Shown piece by piece: positions 13,131 through 22,840 of a DNA stretch of 64,000 nt. How positions within the stretch are numbered: the stretch's first letter is position 1; every line of letters begins with the position of its first letter. The DNA is from Cercozoa sp. M6MM (lineage: Eukaryota > Endomyxa: Ascetosporea), in the NCBI GenBank assembly GCA_040357565.1, contig JBDODJ010000005.1, one strand, 5' to 3'. Position numbers and translations under genes: made by a program. The notes beneath the pieces were generated by a model. That model did no database searches. It saw only the letters and a list, made by a program, of their open reading frames with translations, and was not told where the DNA came from.

Positions 13131-13310
13131 GCAGGTGTACGTGTTCTGCGGCGACGGCTGTCTGCAAGAGGGCGTGGCGTCCGAGGCAGCCTCGCTGGCT
13201 GGTCACCTGAAGCTGTCGGACCTCGTCGTTATCTACGACGACAACAAGATCCAGATCGGTACTCTCTCTCTCTCTCTCTCCTTCTCTCTCTCTCTCTCTC
13301 CTCTCTCTCT

Positions 13311-13403
<93 letters not shown>

Positions 13404-14188
13404 AAGGGTAAAGGAGCTTAACGGGAGCTTAAAGGGAGAGTGTACCTTGTGGTTGATCAAGTCAAAATCCGGCTTGTTGAATCGCGCGGCCACGTGCTTG
13501 CGCGCAATGGCCATACCAACACCCTGTTGTCACATACCTCAAGTAAACACATCCCTCACCTGACCCAGCGCACGTATGAACCCACCATGGCAATGCCCTG
13601 ACCGAGAGGACCAGTCGTGACCTCAACACCTGTCCAAACAGTCCAGTGAGCAGTCAGGAGTGTAACATCCCGAGGTATGACCAAGGAGGTACCCGGCGTG
13701 ATGTGCGACTCCGGGTGACCCGGCGTGAGCGACTCGTACTGACGGAAGTTCTTGAGCTGCTCCATCCTGAACACGGAGGAAGGTGTATCTAAGCATTTGC
13801 AACAACAAGGAAAAAGCAGTACGTGAGGTGCTCGTTGCCGCAGAGATGCAGCATCGAGTACAGCAGCGCACAGCCGTGGCCGTTCGACAGCACGAAGCGG
13901 TCTACGAAACACACTCTCACTGTGCACACACAGTGCAACACACACTAGTCGCTGATACCGCGGTTCGGGAAGTTCGGCTGCGAGGCGGCGTACGTCATTA
14001 CGCGCGCGAACAGCACGTGCGCGGCCGGCGCCATACCCAGCGGCATACCCGGGTGGCCTGTCCGAGCACATACAGACGATAGACCATTGCAACCCTCAGG
14101 GTGCCGCTCGAGTACCCGAGTTGGCGGCCTGCACCATGTCGATCGACAAGGCGCGAATCTCGGCAACGCACTGCTCTTCAAGGCCCAT
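10563..14188 (-). CDS. TKT: Transketolase, one exon inverted
   Basis: Transketolase is the thiamine-diphosphate enzyme of the pentose phosphate pathway that transfers two-carbon units between sugar phosphates. Exons on the minus strand give the N-terminal [17 protein letters not shown], then [123 protein letters not shown], and a C-terminal domain ending [12 protein letters not shown] before TAA (10,563-10,565). The exon with the TPP motif (GDGCLQEG...YDDNK) is the only one on the plus strand, at 13,134-13,260. If that exon is turned round, its splice phases match both neighbours exactly. About 13 introns. The gene is otherwise full length. Confidence 0.95.
11322..11427 (-). repeat. (AC)n tract with a 10-N gap in a TKT intron
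   Basis: AC repeats flank ten Ns (11,371-11,380) inside a transketolase intron. In the sense strand of the gene this is a (GT)n tract. Confidence 0.9.
12955..13127. repeat. (GT)n tract with a 100-N gap
   Basis: GT repeats at 12,955-12,995 and 13,096-13,127 surround exactly 100 Ns (12,996-13,095), the usual placeholder for a gap of unknown size. This is the left boundary of the reversed transketolase exon. Confidence 0.95.
13134..13260 (+). CDS. TKT: Inverted TPP-binding exon of transketolase
   Basis: A TTGCAG acceptor is followed by an open exon encoding [22 protein letters not shown] and YDDNKIQI, then a GTACTC donor. This is the diphosphate- and metal-binding core of transketolase (GDG followed about 27 residues later by N). 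It reads rightward while every other exon of the gene reads leftward. Upstream, the minus-strand exon ends at a codon boundary after INHK, which matches this exon's phase-0 start. Downstream, its last base G plus AC of the next minus-strand exon makes the expected Asp codon before GTTDL. Confidence 0.93.
13261..13402. repeat. (CT)n followed by (AC)n
   Basis: CT-rich repeats (about 13,262-13,322) run into about 80 bp of pure AC (13,323-13,402). The AC run is the inverted complement of the GT run at 13,096-13,127 and forms the right boundary of the reversed exon. Confidence 0.95.
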
Positions 14189-14596
14189 GCTTTTTCTTCT
14201 CCTGTCCAACCAAACGAGAATGATACAGTGAGCGCAACAACGCACAAAAACTAGCTGCTCGCATGAGCAACCTGCGGGCCTTAGGCACTGCAGATGCTGT
14301 TCTGACTCTACAAGCACACACCTGACTACAAAGCCAATCCAAAAAGACTGCGTCGATGCTGGTTCGAACCTTTTGAAACTTTTGGAGTTTTTCAAGTCGG
14401 CGCGAGTTTGACAACCGAACCAGTTTTCTGGTTTATCATATTGGAAAACAGCTGCACTGGTGTTCGCAGCTGCATCGTTCAAGTTCAGTTCGATTTTCCT
14501 ACGCTACAACGCAACACTCTGACGGATGCGCAGCTATTTCGTCAGGTCGCTGCTTTGAATGAACGCAACCGAGCTGCTTACTGCGTGTTGGCGCGG

Positions 14597-15056
14597 TTAG
14601 TGCACCAGTGGCGGCAGGTACGGCGCCCTGGTAGTCGGCGGCACGGGAGAGTCGTCAATCTCGCCCACAAGTGCGCTAAAACGCACACACCGATAGATGA
14701 GTCGAAGGTCACACGGCACGGCAAGAAAGCTAGAGGGTATGGTACAGGTTATCACCGCGAATGATTTGCACGCCGAGCTGGTCCACATGTAAGTCGGCGT
14801 CCGGACTGAACACTCGCTCCTCGCAGGATACGAGCACCAAATTCGTTAGTCTGTCGAAGCCCTTTAGCGTGCCCTGTCAATAAAACACCAACCTTAGACA
14901 CCAAAAGCAAACACAAGAGGGTCATACCACGTAATTTCTGCCGTCATTTGTGATCACCGACACTCTCTTGCTGCATAAAAAGCGCGCATCCAAACCAAAG
15001 CACACCCGATTGTGAGAAAGAACATACTCAACGTAGTTAATCAACTCTGCTGACAT
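14597..15056 (-). CDS. LSM8: U6 snRNA-associated Sm-like protein LSm8
   Basis: LSm8 is the nuclear member of the LSm2-8 ring that binds the 3' oligo(U) of U6 snRNA and supports spliceosome assembly. Four short exons join to give MSAELINYV, then KRVSVITNDGRNYVVG, TLKGFDRLTNLVL, EERVFSPDADLHVDQLGVQI, IRGDNLALVGEIDD, and end LPPLVH before TAA. The Sm1 block, the Sm2 block (IRGDN) and the acidic GEID tail distinguish LSm8 from other LSm proteins. The length, about 95 residues, is normal. The start ATG (15,054-15,056) is the only one in frame before the first Sm block. Confidence 0.93.
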
Positions 15057-15373
15057 GGCTTATGTGCCCGACAGAGAACACACACACACACACTCTCTCG
15101 TACACTGGCGTCGCAAAACGGCACTCGATCACGCCTTTTATTTTCTCGCTGGCAAAATTAAAGTTTCAGAAACTGAGCCCGGTGGCACACCAGTGTGCCA
15201 GGTCGGTCCAGTCCTGCTCGTCACCGCCTGTCTTGAGCACCGCGTGATTGCAACGCAGCCGGGCAGCTGGAAAAGACAGGGCGGGACAGCAAGGAGCTGG
15301 ATAGCACGCCAAAGGCAGCCCGAGAAAATCCGCCCCAAGTTCCGTTTGCGTCGCAATAACCTTTTTTCCACGA
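15057..15373. promoter_or_regulatory. Shared promoter region of LSm8 and the RS-domain gene
   Basis: This 317-bp stretch lies between divergent starts. It contains a short AC run (15,079-15,095) near the LSm8 start. No other feature was recognised. Confidence 0.4.
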
Positions 15374-16660
15374 ATGGACTTCAAGCTTCCTTCGAAAGAA
15401 ACCAGTCCAGCAGCACGAAGCAGCACGTCGCGCCGTAGCAGCCACACTTCGCCACTGAGCTTTGCGCTGAGTCATGCGCGGTCAAAGCACCAACGGATGT
15501 CTGAAGCAACGCTTCCGCGACGCAGGCAGCAGCAACCCGAGCGTGTCATTGACTTGGATGAGCAGGGTTATCAGATGATCGTGCGCAATCTGCCCGAAGG
15601 TGTCACTTCCGACTCTCTGCTCGAAACTGCGATCTTCAGCGACTTTGACATTTCGAACTGCAGCATCGCCGGGAAGACGGCGCGCTTGGTGTTCTACGAG
15701 AAGGACGATGCCGTGCAGTGCATGCGGCGGCAGCGTCGCCGACGCGATACCATCGACGGCAAGCTGCCGCGACTTACTCTCGAAAGCTCGACCGTGCCGA
15801 TGTGGTCCAAGCCTCCGCTCGAAGTCTCCTTTGGCAGGAGCGAGTCGACAGCCAGGTCTGCGCGGACCGAGCGACGCGAGTCTTCACGCCATGCTTTGCA
15901 CCACGAGTCGACGAAATCGCCGAAACAAGTGCCGAAGCAAGTCTCGAAAAAGCCTTTGAAACCACCGCCGCCGCAACGCGCACCGTCCGTGGCGACAGCA
16001 ATGCAGTCCGCAGTGACTGCGACGCCAGACCGACGACGCCGTCCTGTGGTACTGCGACCGAACCTCGAGTCCATTCCTTCCTCTGCTCGCCGGGCAGAGC
16101 AAGACGATGCGACACTGCTGAGCGAAGCGTCTGAGCAAAGCGAAGTGAATGAGCAAGGCGAAGTGAAGCATCAAGACGAAAGCGAAAATGCCGAAATGCG
16201 AGAGCAAGGTGAAAGCGAAGAGGGCGAAAGCTCGCCCGCGCCGAGAGAGCGTCGCGATGAAATAATCTCTTGGAGCGAAGACGACTCGGACGAGATGCCG
16301 CCTCTCGAAGAAGCTCCTTCGGAAACAGGGCCCTCCAAAGCGACACATCCCGAGGCCGACACCGCAGTTCCCGAGGCATTCGAGGAGGACGACGAGCTAG
16401 ATATCGGGCTCACCGGTGCCATCGCGGCACTCCAGCAGATGTCGCACCCTCTGCCAGAGATTTTGAGGCAGCTGCAGGCACCCTCCCGCGAGACAGGCGA
16501 GCCGCAGCAGAAACCGGCCTATGTTGTGCAGTGCACTACCTCTCGCGACACATCTCGCGCAGCGTCGAGAAGTCGCAGTCCGTCTCCGATGATGAACGAC
16601 GCCCGAAGTGCGAGTCCTCATGTATCCTGTCCCTCCCTCACTTTCCTTCTGTCTCCTTCC

Positions 16661-16697
<37 letters not shown>

Positions 16698-17174
16698 TCT
16701 TTTCTGACGCGTTTGCTCTTGTGTGTGTTCCTTGCAGCGATCAAAGTCGACGTGGCTTTTCTCCAGGTATTCCCATTTGTTCTTCTTTTCCAAGAGTGTG
16801 CATCTATCCTTTATTTGCTGTGTTGGAGCAGAGACTTTCTGTCGCGTTCTTCCTCGTACGGTCGCTCGCGGTCGCGGTCTCGTTCACGTCATCGTCGTCG
16901 TCGTCACTCGCGTTCGCCTTCGCGTCGTCGTTATCGCTCTCGTCATCGGTCTCGTTCACATCCTCGTCTTTCTCGTCCTCGGTCTCGTTCACATCCTCGT
17001 CTTTCTCGTCATCGGTCTCGTTCGGCACCGCAGCGGCGGCGGCATCGTCGCTCGCGTGATCGCTCTGGTTCGCAGAGATATCGTGCACAGTCGCGGTCAC
17101 GGTCGCGCTCGCGCGCTTCGTCCCGATCACGAAGGAGGCGCGACTTTGCGTTGCCGTCGCGTCAGCGTCGCTAG
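15374..17174 (+). CDS. RRM and RS-domain RNA-binding protein
   Basis: The protein is probably a splicing or mRNA-processing factor. The first exon (to 16,621) encodes a Ser-rich start, then an RRM-like domain (QMIVRNLPEGVTSDSL as RNP2 region; KTARLVFYEKDDAV as RNP1-like) and a long acidic Glu/Ser/Gln-rich region. After an intron with (CT)n/(GT)n and a 29-base exon, the last exon (from about 16,832) encodes an RS domain (RSRSRSRSRHRRRR) with a tandem RSHPRLS duplication, ending RSRRRRDFALPSRQRR. Splice phases join cleanly. The first Met at 15,374 is chosen for length; Met at 15,497 just before the RRM is an alternative. RNP1 is weak, so the precise SR family cannot be named. Confidence 0.75.
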
Positions 17175-17209
17175 CTTCACTTAATTTACTTACTAAGTGT
17201 ACTGGTAAA

Positions 17210-17753
17210 CTACGGTCTGGGTGGGCCACCGGAAAAGCGCGACGCACGCCGGCGGTAAACTTCTGTGTCCGGCTGGGTCGGCAGGGACGACTGGGCCTCG
17301 AACTGGACAGGCGACTGAGAGGGAGCAACTTGAACGTCCGCAGCCGCCTCCTCTCGGGCATCGAGTTCCTCTAGCGACACAAACACATCCGGCGGCAGCG
17401 ACTCGACGGGTACAGCATGCAACGACAAGCAGTCCAAGCCTTGTTGGGACAGGTCGAGCAGAAATTCCTGCAACTTCGGGTCGTCCTCAACGCCTGGGAT
17501 AACCAAAGAACAACAAACAACTCGTGATGCCTGGGAAGCAAAAAAGACCGAGCAGTCAGAGAAACTGGCATACCTGGCGTGGCGCTGCCGGTCTCGAGCT
17601 CAGTCATAGGCGTTTCAGGGATCCTCACATAAGCATGAGCCAGTGAACGCAGCATTTGCTCGCTTTCCTGGTCGAGTTGACGCAGCGATTTTGCCAGTTT
17701 TGAGTCGACATCGTTGACCAGCACTGTGTGCCCAAACGATAGGGGTTTCTTGG

Positions 17754-17833
<80 letters not shown>

Positions 17834-20800
17834 CACACGCACACACACACACACACACAGCAGGAGCGGAGTACGCGATGAGTCGAATTTGTAAGCGAGC
17901 TGTTGCACGAGAGTGTCCGTGTCGACATCTGCAGGTACAGGACACGGCGCAGACTCGGACTCGGCCAGACACACGCCCGACTCAATCGCGAGTGCGAGGT
18001 CATCCGCGCTGAGCTGGTCGAGAGCGACACTGGCGTCGCACAGACGTGCCTGTGCGAGCGAGGTGCGCACCTCGAGTTGTGCCAGTTGCCGGCTGATCGG
18101 TGTCACCGAGGCAGTGACGGTGTCAGCGTCCCAGTCAGTGTCACCGTCAGTGTCCCTGTCAGTGTCGATGTCCATACTGGCCGTGTCAGTGTCCGCACCG
18201 ACAGCATCCGTGTTGGCAAGCAGCGCGGGCACAATGTCGGTAGCAGCATGATCCTCATCGTCGGGCACCTGCGCCAGGTCGCGCAGTATCGCGCGCAGCG
18301 ACGCCGCCGCACGCGTCAGCACGGCCGCCGACTGCGGGTCGGCCGCCACGTCGCCTGCCGCTGCCAGGCTCTCGCTCTCATCGGTCTGCGTGCGCACACT
18401 CGCCGATGGCAGTCCCAGCAGTGCGGCCTGGGGAAGGGATAAAGGATAGGGGTAAAGGGCAGGGTCAGGGGGTAAAAATGGGGGTAGGGGAAGGTAGGGA
18501 AGGAGTAGAAACAGGGAGATACGCTACCTCCTGCTGCACGCGGCGCGCCAGTTCCGGCGGCGGCAGCGACTCGGCCGGCACGCCGCCCCGCCGCAGGTGC
18601 CGCACCAGTCGGTCGATCTCGGCGTCCAGTGCCTCCACGTGTCGCGCGTGCTCGTCACGCTCCCTCCTCTTCTACCACACACGTGCACTCAGTCAAGTGG
18701 TAACAAAAGGTGGGCCACTCCGGGTGGCCACGTGCCTAAGGTACCAGTGACACGTGCGAGTCAAGCTGCGCGTCCAGTCGCGCGAGTGCCAAAAGTTCCT
18801 GCCGCGAGAAACGCAGCATCTCGGCCTCGGTCTCGGCGATGCACTTGTTCTGCATACCACGCGGCACAAATGAACCAGCATACAAACCAGCATATGGATC
18901 AGTCGTGCCCTGTGTCAAGTGCAGAAGGTACCAGTGCCTCCTGTGCCGTCCAAAGAGTCTTGTCGTCTGCCTCCGGGTAGAAGAACGGCGGCAGCGCCTG
19001 CTCCAACGACACTCGCTCCAGCGAGAAACGCGGCCGTCCGCCCTGCAGTCGCACCGCCTCGCGCAGCGCACGTGGTACCTCCTCCTTCTACCAAGGGTGG
19101 GGTAAGACATGTCCCTTGGGTGGAGGGTCAGTAAAGTAAAGGTACTCCTGGTGCCTGGCGAGGCACGAGCGAATCAAACACGCCGAAATTGCGCTCTTCT
19201 TTTCGTTTTTCGCTCTGATTTTTCGCAATAGAAAAAATGCAGCTCGAATTTTTGTCACGCAAAAACAAGAACAAACACGAAAGATACCGCGAACTTATCG
19301 AGATCGACGCTTTCCGTGAAGAAACCGTTCGACTGTGTCGTCGTGGTCACTGACGGTGCGATCGCTAAGGACTGACGGTGTGTCACGTGGCCCAGCACGC
19401 GCACCGAGGTTTGCGTGCTCACGCCGGGGAACAAAGCACCTGTCTCAGCCAGTTTCTCTAGCAGCTGCATCGCCCTGTACACATCGGGGGAGGGGTAAGA
19501 GGGGGGGGGGGGTAAGACGGTGGTAAAGAGGGGGGTAAAGAGGGGGTAAAGAGGTGGGTAAAGAGGGGGGTAAAGAGGTGGGTAAAGAGGGGGAGGGGGT
19601 AAACGACGCACCTGGCGTTGAGCAGCTCGATGCGCAGCATGCGCGGCGACATGGACGGTTCCGACAGCGATTGACGCACGCTTGTGCACAGACGACGCAT
19701 TGCGTCCGCGTGGACGGTGTCGACCTGAGTCATCAGTCGCACGTGGTCGTCACCGTCGCCATCACCGTCATCGACCATTCTGTCGACATCAGCAGCATCA
19801 GCAGCAGCAGCAGCGGCAGCAGCAGTGTCGGCAGTGGCACTGGCCTCGTGCTGTTGATACCGACGGTAGCGCCACCACTGGCGGTACAACCGTCGCGCGT
19901 TGCGGCGCGTCCACTGGAGCCACGTGGCACGGTGCGACTTGGGCCGCCGCTGCGCCAGCAGACACAGCAGAAACAGACGGTTCAGTACGTGCGAGTGATC
20001 ACGCGGCCACATGCGGTCCAGGTAGTCGCCGAGTCGTTTGAGACCGCCTGCACCGTCACCGGCCGAGTCGCCAGTCAAGCGGTCACCAGTCAGGTGGTCA
20101 CCAGTCAGACCACGTGGCAGGCGCGCACTGCGCATGAACTTGTGCGCGCGCAGACGGCGCTGCACGACGCGCAGCACCGAGGCCTCGTGCCGCGTGCCGA
20201 GTGCCAGCAGGGCGCAGCACGCGCGCACGTTGACGTCACGCCACTGCCGTCGCACCGTCTCGCTGCGCGGGTGCTGCTGCTGCGAGTCCAGCGCACGCTG
20301 CACGTGCTCTCTTGCCTGTGGGGATGCGGTGGGGTAGGGGATGTGGTACGGTAGGGGAGGATGTGATACGCAGGTAGGGATGGGTAGGGTAGGGGATGCG
20401 GTATCGTGGGATGGGGTAGGTTTGATCGGGTGGGGTGGGGTACCACGCGCACGCGCGCACGCATGCGGCGGCGGCGCAGGCGTCTGCGCAGACACGCGAG
20501 TTCGGCGGCGGTGCGGAAGCTGCAAAGTGCCGAGCGACGAGCGGCGGCGACGGAGAGACCGCGCGACACGAGTCGCAGCACGTGCTGGTGTCGCTGCCAG
20601 TCACGTGCCTTGCGTGACACCGTCTCCAGTGTGACACGTGACTCCCGCACCGTCTCAGTGTCACCCGCACTCACCGTCTCCTGTCCGTCCTCCTCTAGGT
20701 CGGTCTCGTCCTTGACCATATCGGTCTTGGCGGCCGCCTGCCACAGCTGTGACAGTGCCTGCTGCTACGGGGGGGGGGCAAATCAAAGCGGGGGGGTAGG

Positions 20801-20980
20801 GATAAACGGGGTAGAAGGATAAGGTACCTGCGCCTCGTGTACGTGCGCGTTGACGCAGCGCACGGGCAGAATGCGACCCACGAGTGCGACACTGTCACCG
20901 TCGTCGGTATCAGCCACCGTCGCTCGGCACTGCTGCCTCACCGTCATCTGGAGCTACACCGACACTCCTCAGTGTCACTG

Positions 20981-21011
<31 letters not shown>

Positions 21012-21349
21012 CAGAGTACAGGAGCAGCGCAAGCCTTCAGCCGTGCCACAACCGTCTCCGATGAGAGATCAATCGTCGCACCGTCGCTGGTGGAGAAACG
21101 CACCTCGGCACACGCGAACAAACCATCGCCTGCGCCGACTTCGGCGCCGCTGCGCCACGCCTCCGTTCTCTGGGGGAGGGGGGTAAAAGGAAGGTAAAGG
21201 AGGGCAAAGGGTAAGGGGTAAGAGAGGGGTAGGGGTAAAAGGGGACAAAGCTACCGAGCGCAGGTACACTGAGCCGCGAGCATCGCCAGCGACGATATTC
21301 TCAAAGCCGGGAAAACTCGGCGCACTGACCTGCTCAATAACAAGCTTTC
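17210..21349 (-). CDS. Large uncharacterised Arg-rich protein (gene B)
   Basis: I do not recognise this protein. Leftward exons join in frame: GDARGSVYLRS-RTEAWRSG; a block starting MTVRQQCRATV; a very basic helical region rich in Arg and Trp (about 20,100-20,700; for example WLQWTRRNARRLYRQWW); an Ala/Asp linker; a segment ending FFTESVDLDKFA; then KEEVPRALREAVRLQGG; a coiled-coil-like stretch (KCIAETEAEMLRFSRQELLALARLDAQLD); an Asp/Thr-rich low-complexity stretch; and a C-terminus ending RRASRFSGGPPRP. The stop is TAG at 17,210-17,212, only 35 bp from the stop of the convergent RS gene. The start is not determined: no Met precedes the first exon in frame, so it may be continuous with gene A upstream. 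Introns are C-rich in the sense strand. Confidence 0.55.
17757..17860 (-). repeat. (AC)n microsatellite in an intron of gene B
   Basis: About 100 bp of AC with small interruptions lies between two exons of the leftward gene. It is (GT)n in the sense direction. Confidence 0.9.
19490..19610 (-). repeat. GGGGTAAAGAGG minisatellite in an intron
   Basis: Units close to GGGGGTAAAGAGG repeat about nine times in an intron of gene B. In the sense strand this is a CCCCTCTTTACC tract just after the exon donor region. G-runs at this spacing could form a G-quadruplex on the plus strand. Confidence 0.8.
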
Positions 21350-21353
21350 CTAC

Positions 21354-22445
21354 TCAGACAGCGTCCGCGCGGAAGCAGTTAAAACAACAAAGTACAGCTG
21401 CCGGTGACGACACTTGCCGCTTCAGTGTGCTCGCTGTCGACACTGGAACACTCTGCGAGTGGGGTTAGGGGTAAAGTGGGGGAGGGGGGTATAGCTGCTG
21501 TACACTCTGACGGAGCGTTGGGAGCTCCTGCAATCGGCGCGACGAAGCCAAACGGCGCCGAGCGACGGCGGCAGCGGCAGCACTCAGAGCAATCGGCGTC
21601 ACCAGGCGTCGCTTGGCCACCGGCGTCGCTGCCGGCGGTCGTTCCGAGAAACGGCCCTTCAGAGCGGATGCCGCAGGGGCAATCTCGGGAGGGGCAGTCT
21701 TCGGGAGAGCCATCTCCGGGAGAGCCGTCTCTGGGAGGGCCGTCTCTGGGAGGGAATGCTTGGGGAGGGAAGGGCAAGGCTTGCTGGGAGGCACCTGACT
21801 GGGAGGCACCTGACTGGGAGGCACCTGACTGGGAGGCACCTGACTGGGAGGCACCTGGGAGGGAGGAGGCGGACGTTCAGACTCCGCAGGAGCTGCCTCA
21901 GACACGGATTGTTCCTGGACAGTCTGTGTTTCAGTCTGTGTTTCCAAAGACGGCGCGTGCAGCTCGCGACTCCAGTGGTCGCGCTCGTCGTAGGAGTCGT
22001 CCCACCCGCGTCGGATCGGCCGCTGGTCGTACGGTCCGCGCGGGAACAACTCGGCCCGCACATAGTGGTCACGATTACCTTGAGTGCTCACCGGTGTCGC
22101 AGGCGGTTCTCCCTGCGATTGACCTTGTGACTGACCGTGTGACTGCGACTGTCTGAGTCGAGTGGGCACCCAGCTGCGCACCGACTTTGGTGACGGAGAG
22201 CGCCGCCGCTGACGCCTGGCTCCGCCTGCCAGAATCCTCAGGGGGTAGGGGGTAAAAAGAGAGTAAAGAGGAGGAGGGGCAATACGGAAGCTGCGACGCT
22301 GACGCGGCTCGTAGAAACTCTCGCGACTCGGCCGATCGCGCATCCAGCTCTGACTGTCGCGCTCGCCTTCGGGCCGCTCATCGCGCAGCCAGCGATCACG
22401 CTCCGGCGAGCGACGGTGCGGCGCCCGTTCTCGACTGTCAGACAT
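21354..22445 (-). CDS. Arg/Pro/Gln-rich low-complexity protein (gene A)
   Basis: No family was recognised. The protein starts MSDSRERAPHRRSPERDR and continues with an RS/RD-rich N-terminus (DRPSRESFYEPRQRRSF), one short intron (about 22,235-22,280), SHGQSQGQSQG repeats, then a 15-bp tandem array encoding five to six PPSQV units (21,780-21,855) and a second degenerate array of ALPET-type units. It ends in an Ala/Arg stretch and, after an intron, a short last exon that can stop at TGA 21,354-21,356. The composition (R, S, D, Q, P) suggests a disordered nuclear RNA-associated protein. It may instead splice onward into gene B; phases there are ambiguous. Confidence 0.5.
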
Positions 22446-22840
22446 TGTGCACTGGTGGCACCACGCTGGGAGAGAGCTCTGCCTGGCTTTGCCCAAGCGG
22501 CCTCACAATATCCGAAATCGTAACTCCTTGGTGCGCCGTTCGAAGCCACGCCAAGTGTACCGTCGCTCAGTGTTGTTAACACTGCCGTGGCCCTACTTGG
22601 AAGCTACGATGTGCCAAAAACATGGCGTATCGTTTACGGCTCACTTTGATCCAGATCAGAGATTCCGAAACAGGAAAAAACTGAACAACTGCTTTCACAA
22701 CTCGCGTGAATGGCACTAAACCCGTTTTTGTTCATCTGAATTCATCAGTTATCAGTTGTACTAGTTTTTCAACTGGTTATTATTGTTTTGTTACTTGTAC
22801 ACCGACGGTACTCCGGTCGGAGTCGAGTCGAGTACTGACT
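22446..22840. other. Intergenic between UGDH and gene A
   Basis: This 395-bp stretch is AT-richer than the flanking exons and lies between the gene A start and the UGDH stop. It probably holds the gene A promoter and UGDH 3' UTR. Confidence 0.4.

Noticed and set aside
17210-22445. Treating genes A and B as a single 5-kb gene
   Set aside because: Splice phase at 21,350 is ambiguous and an in-frame stop can end gene A at 21,354, so they are kept separate; a transcript could reverse this.
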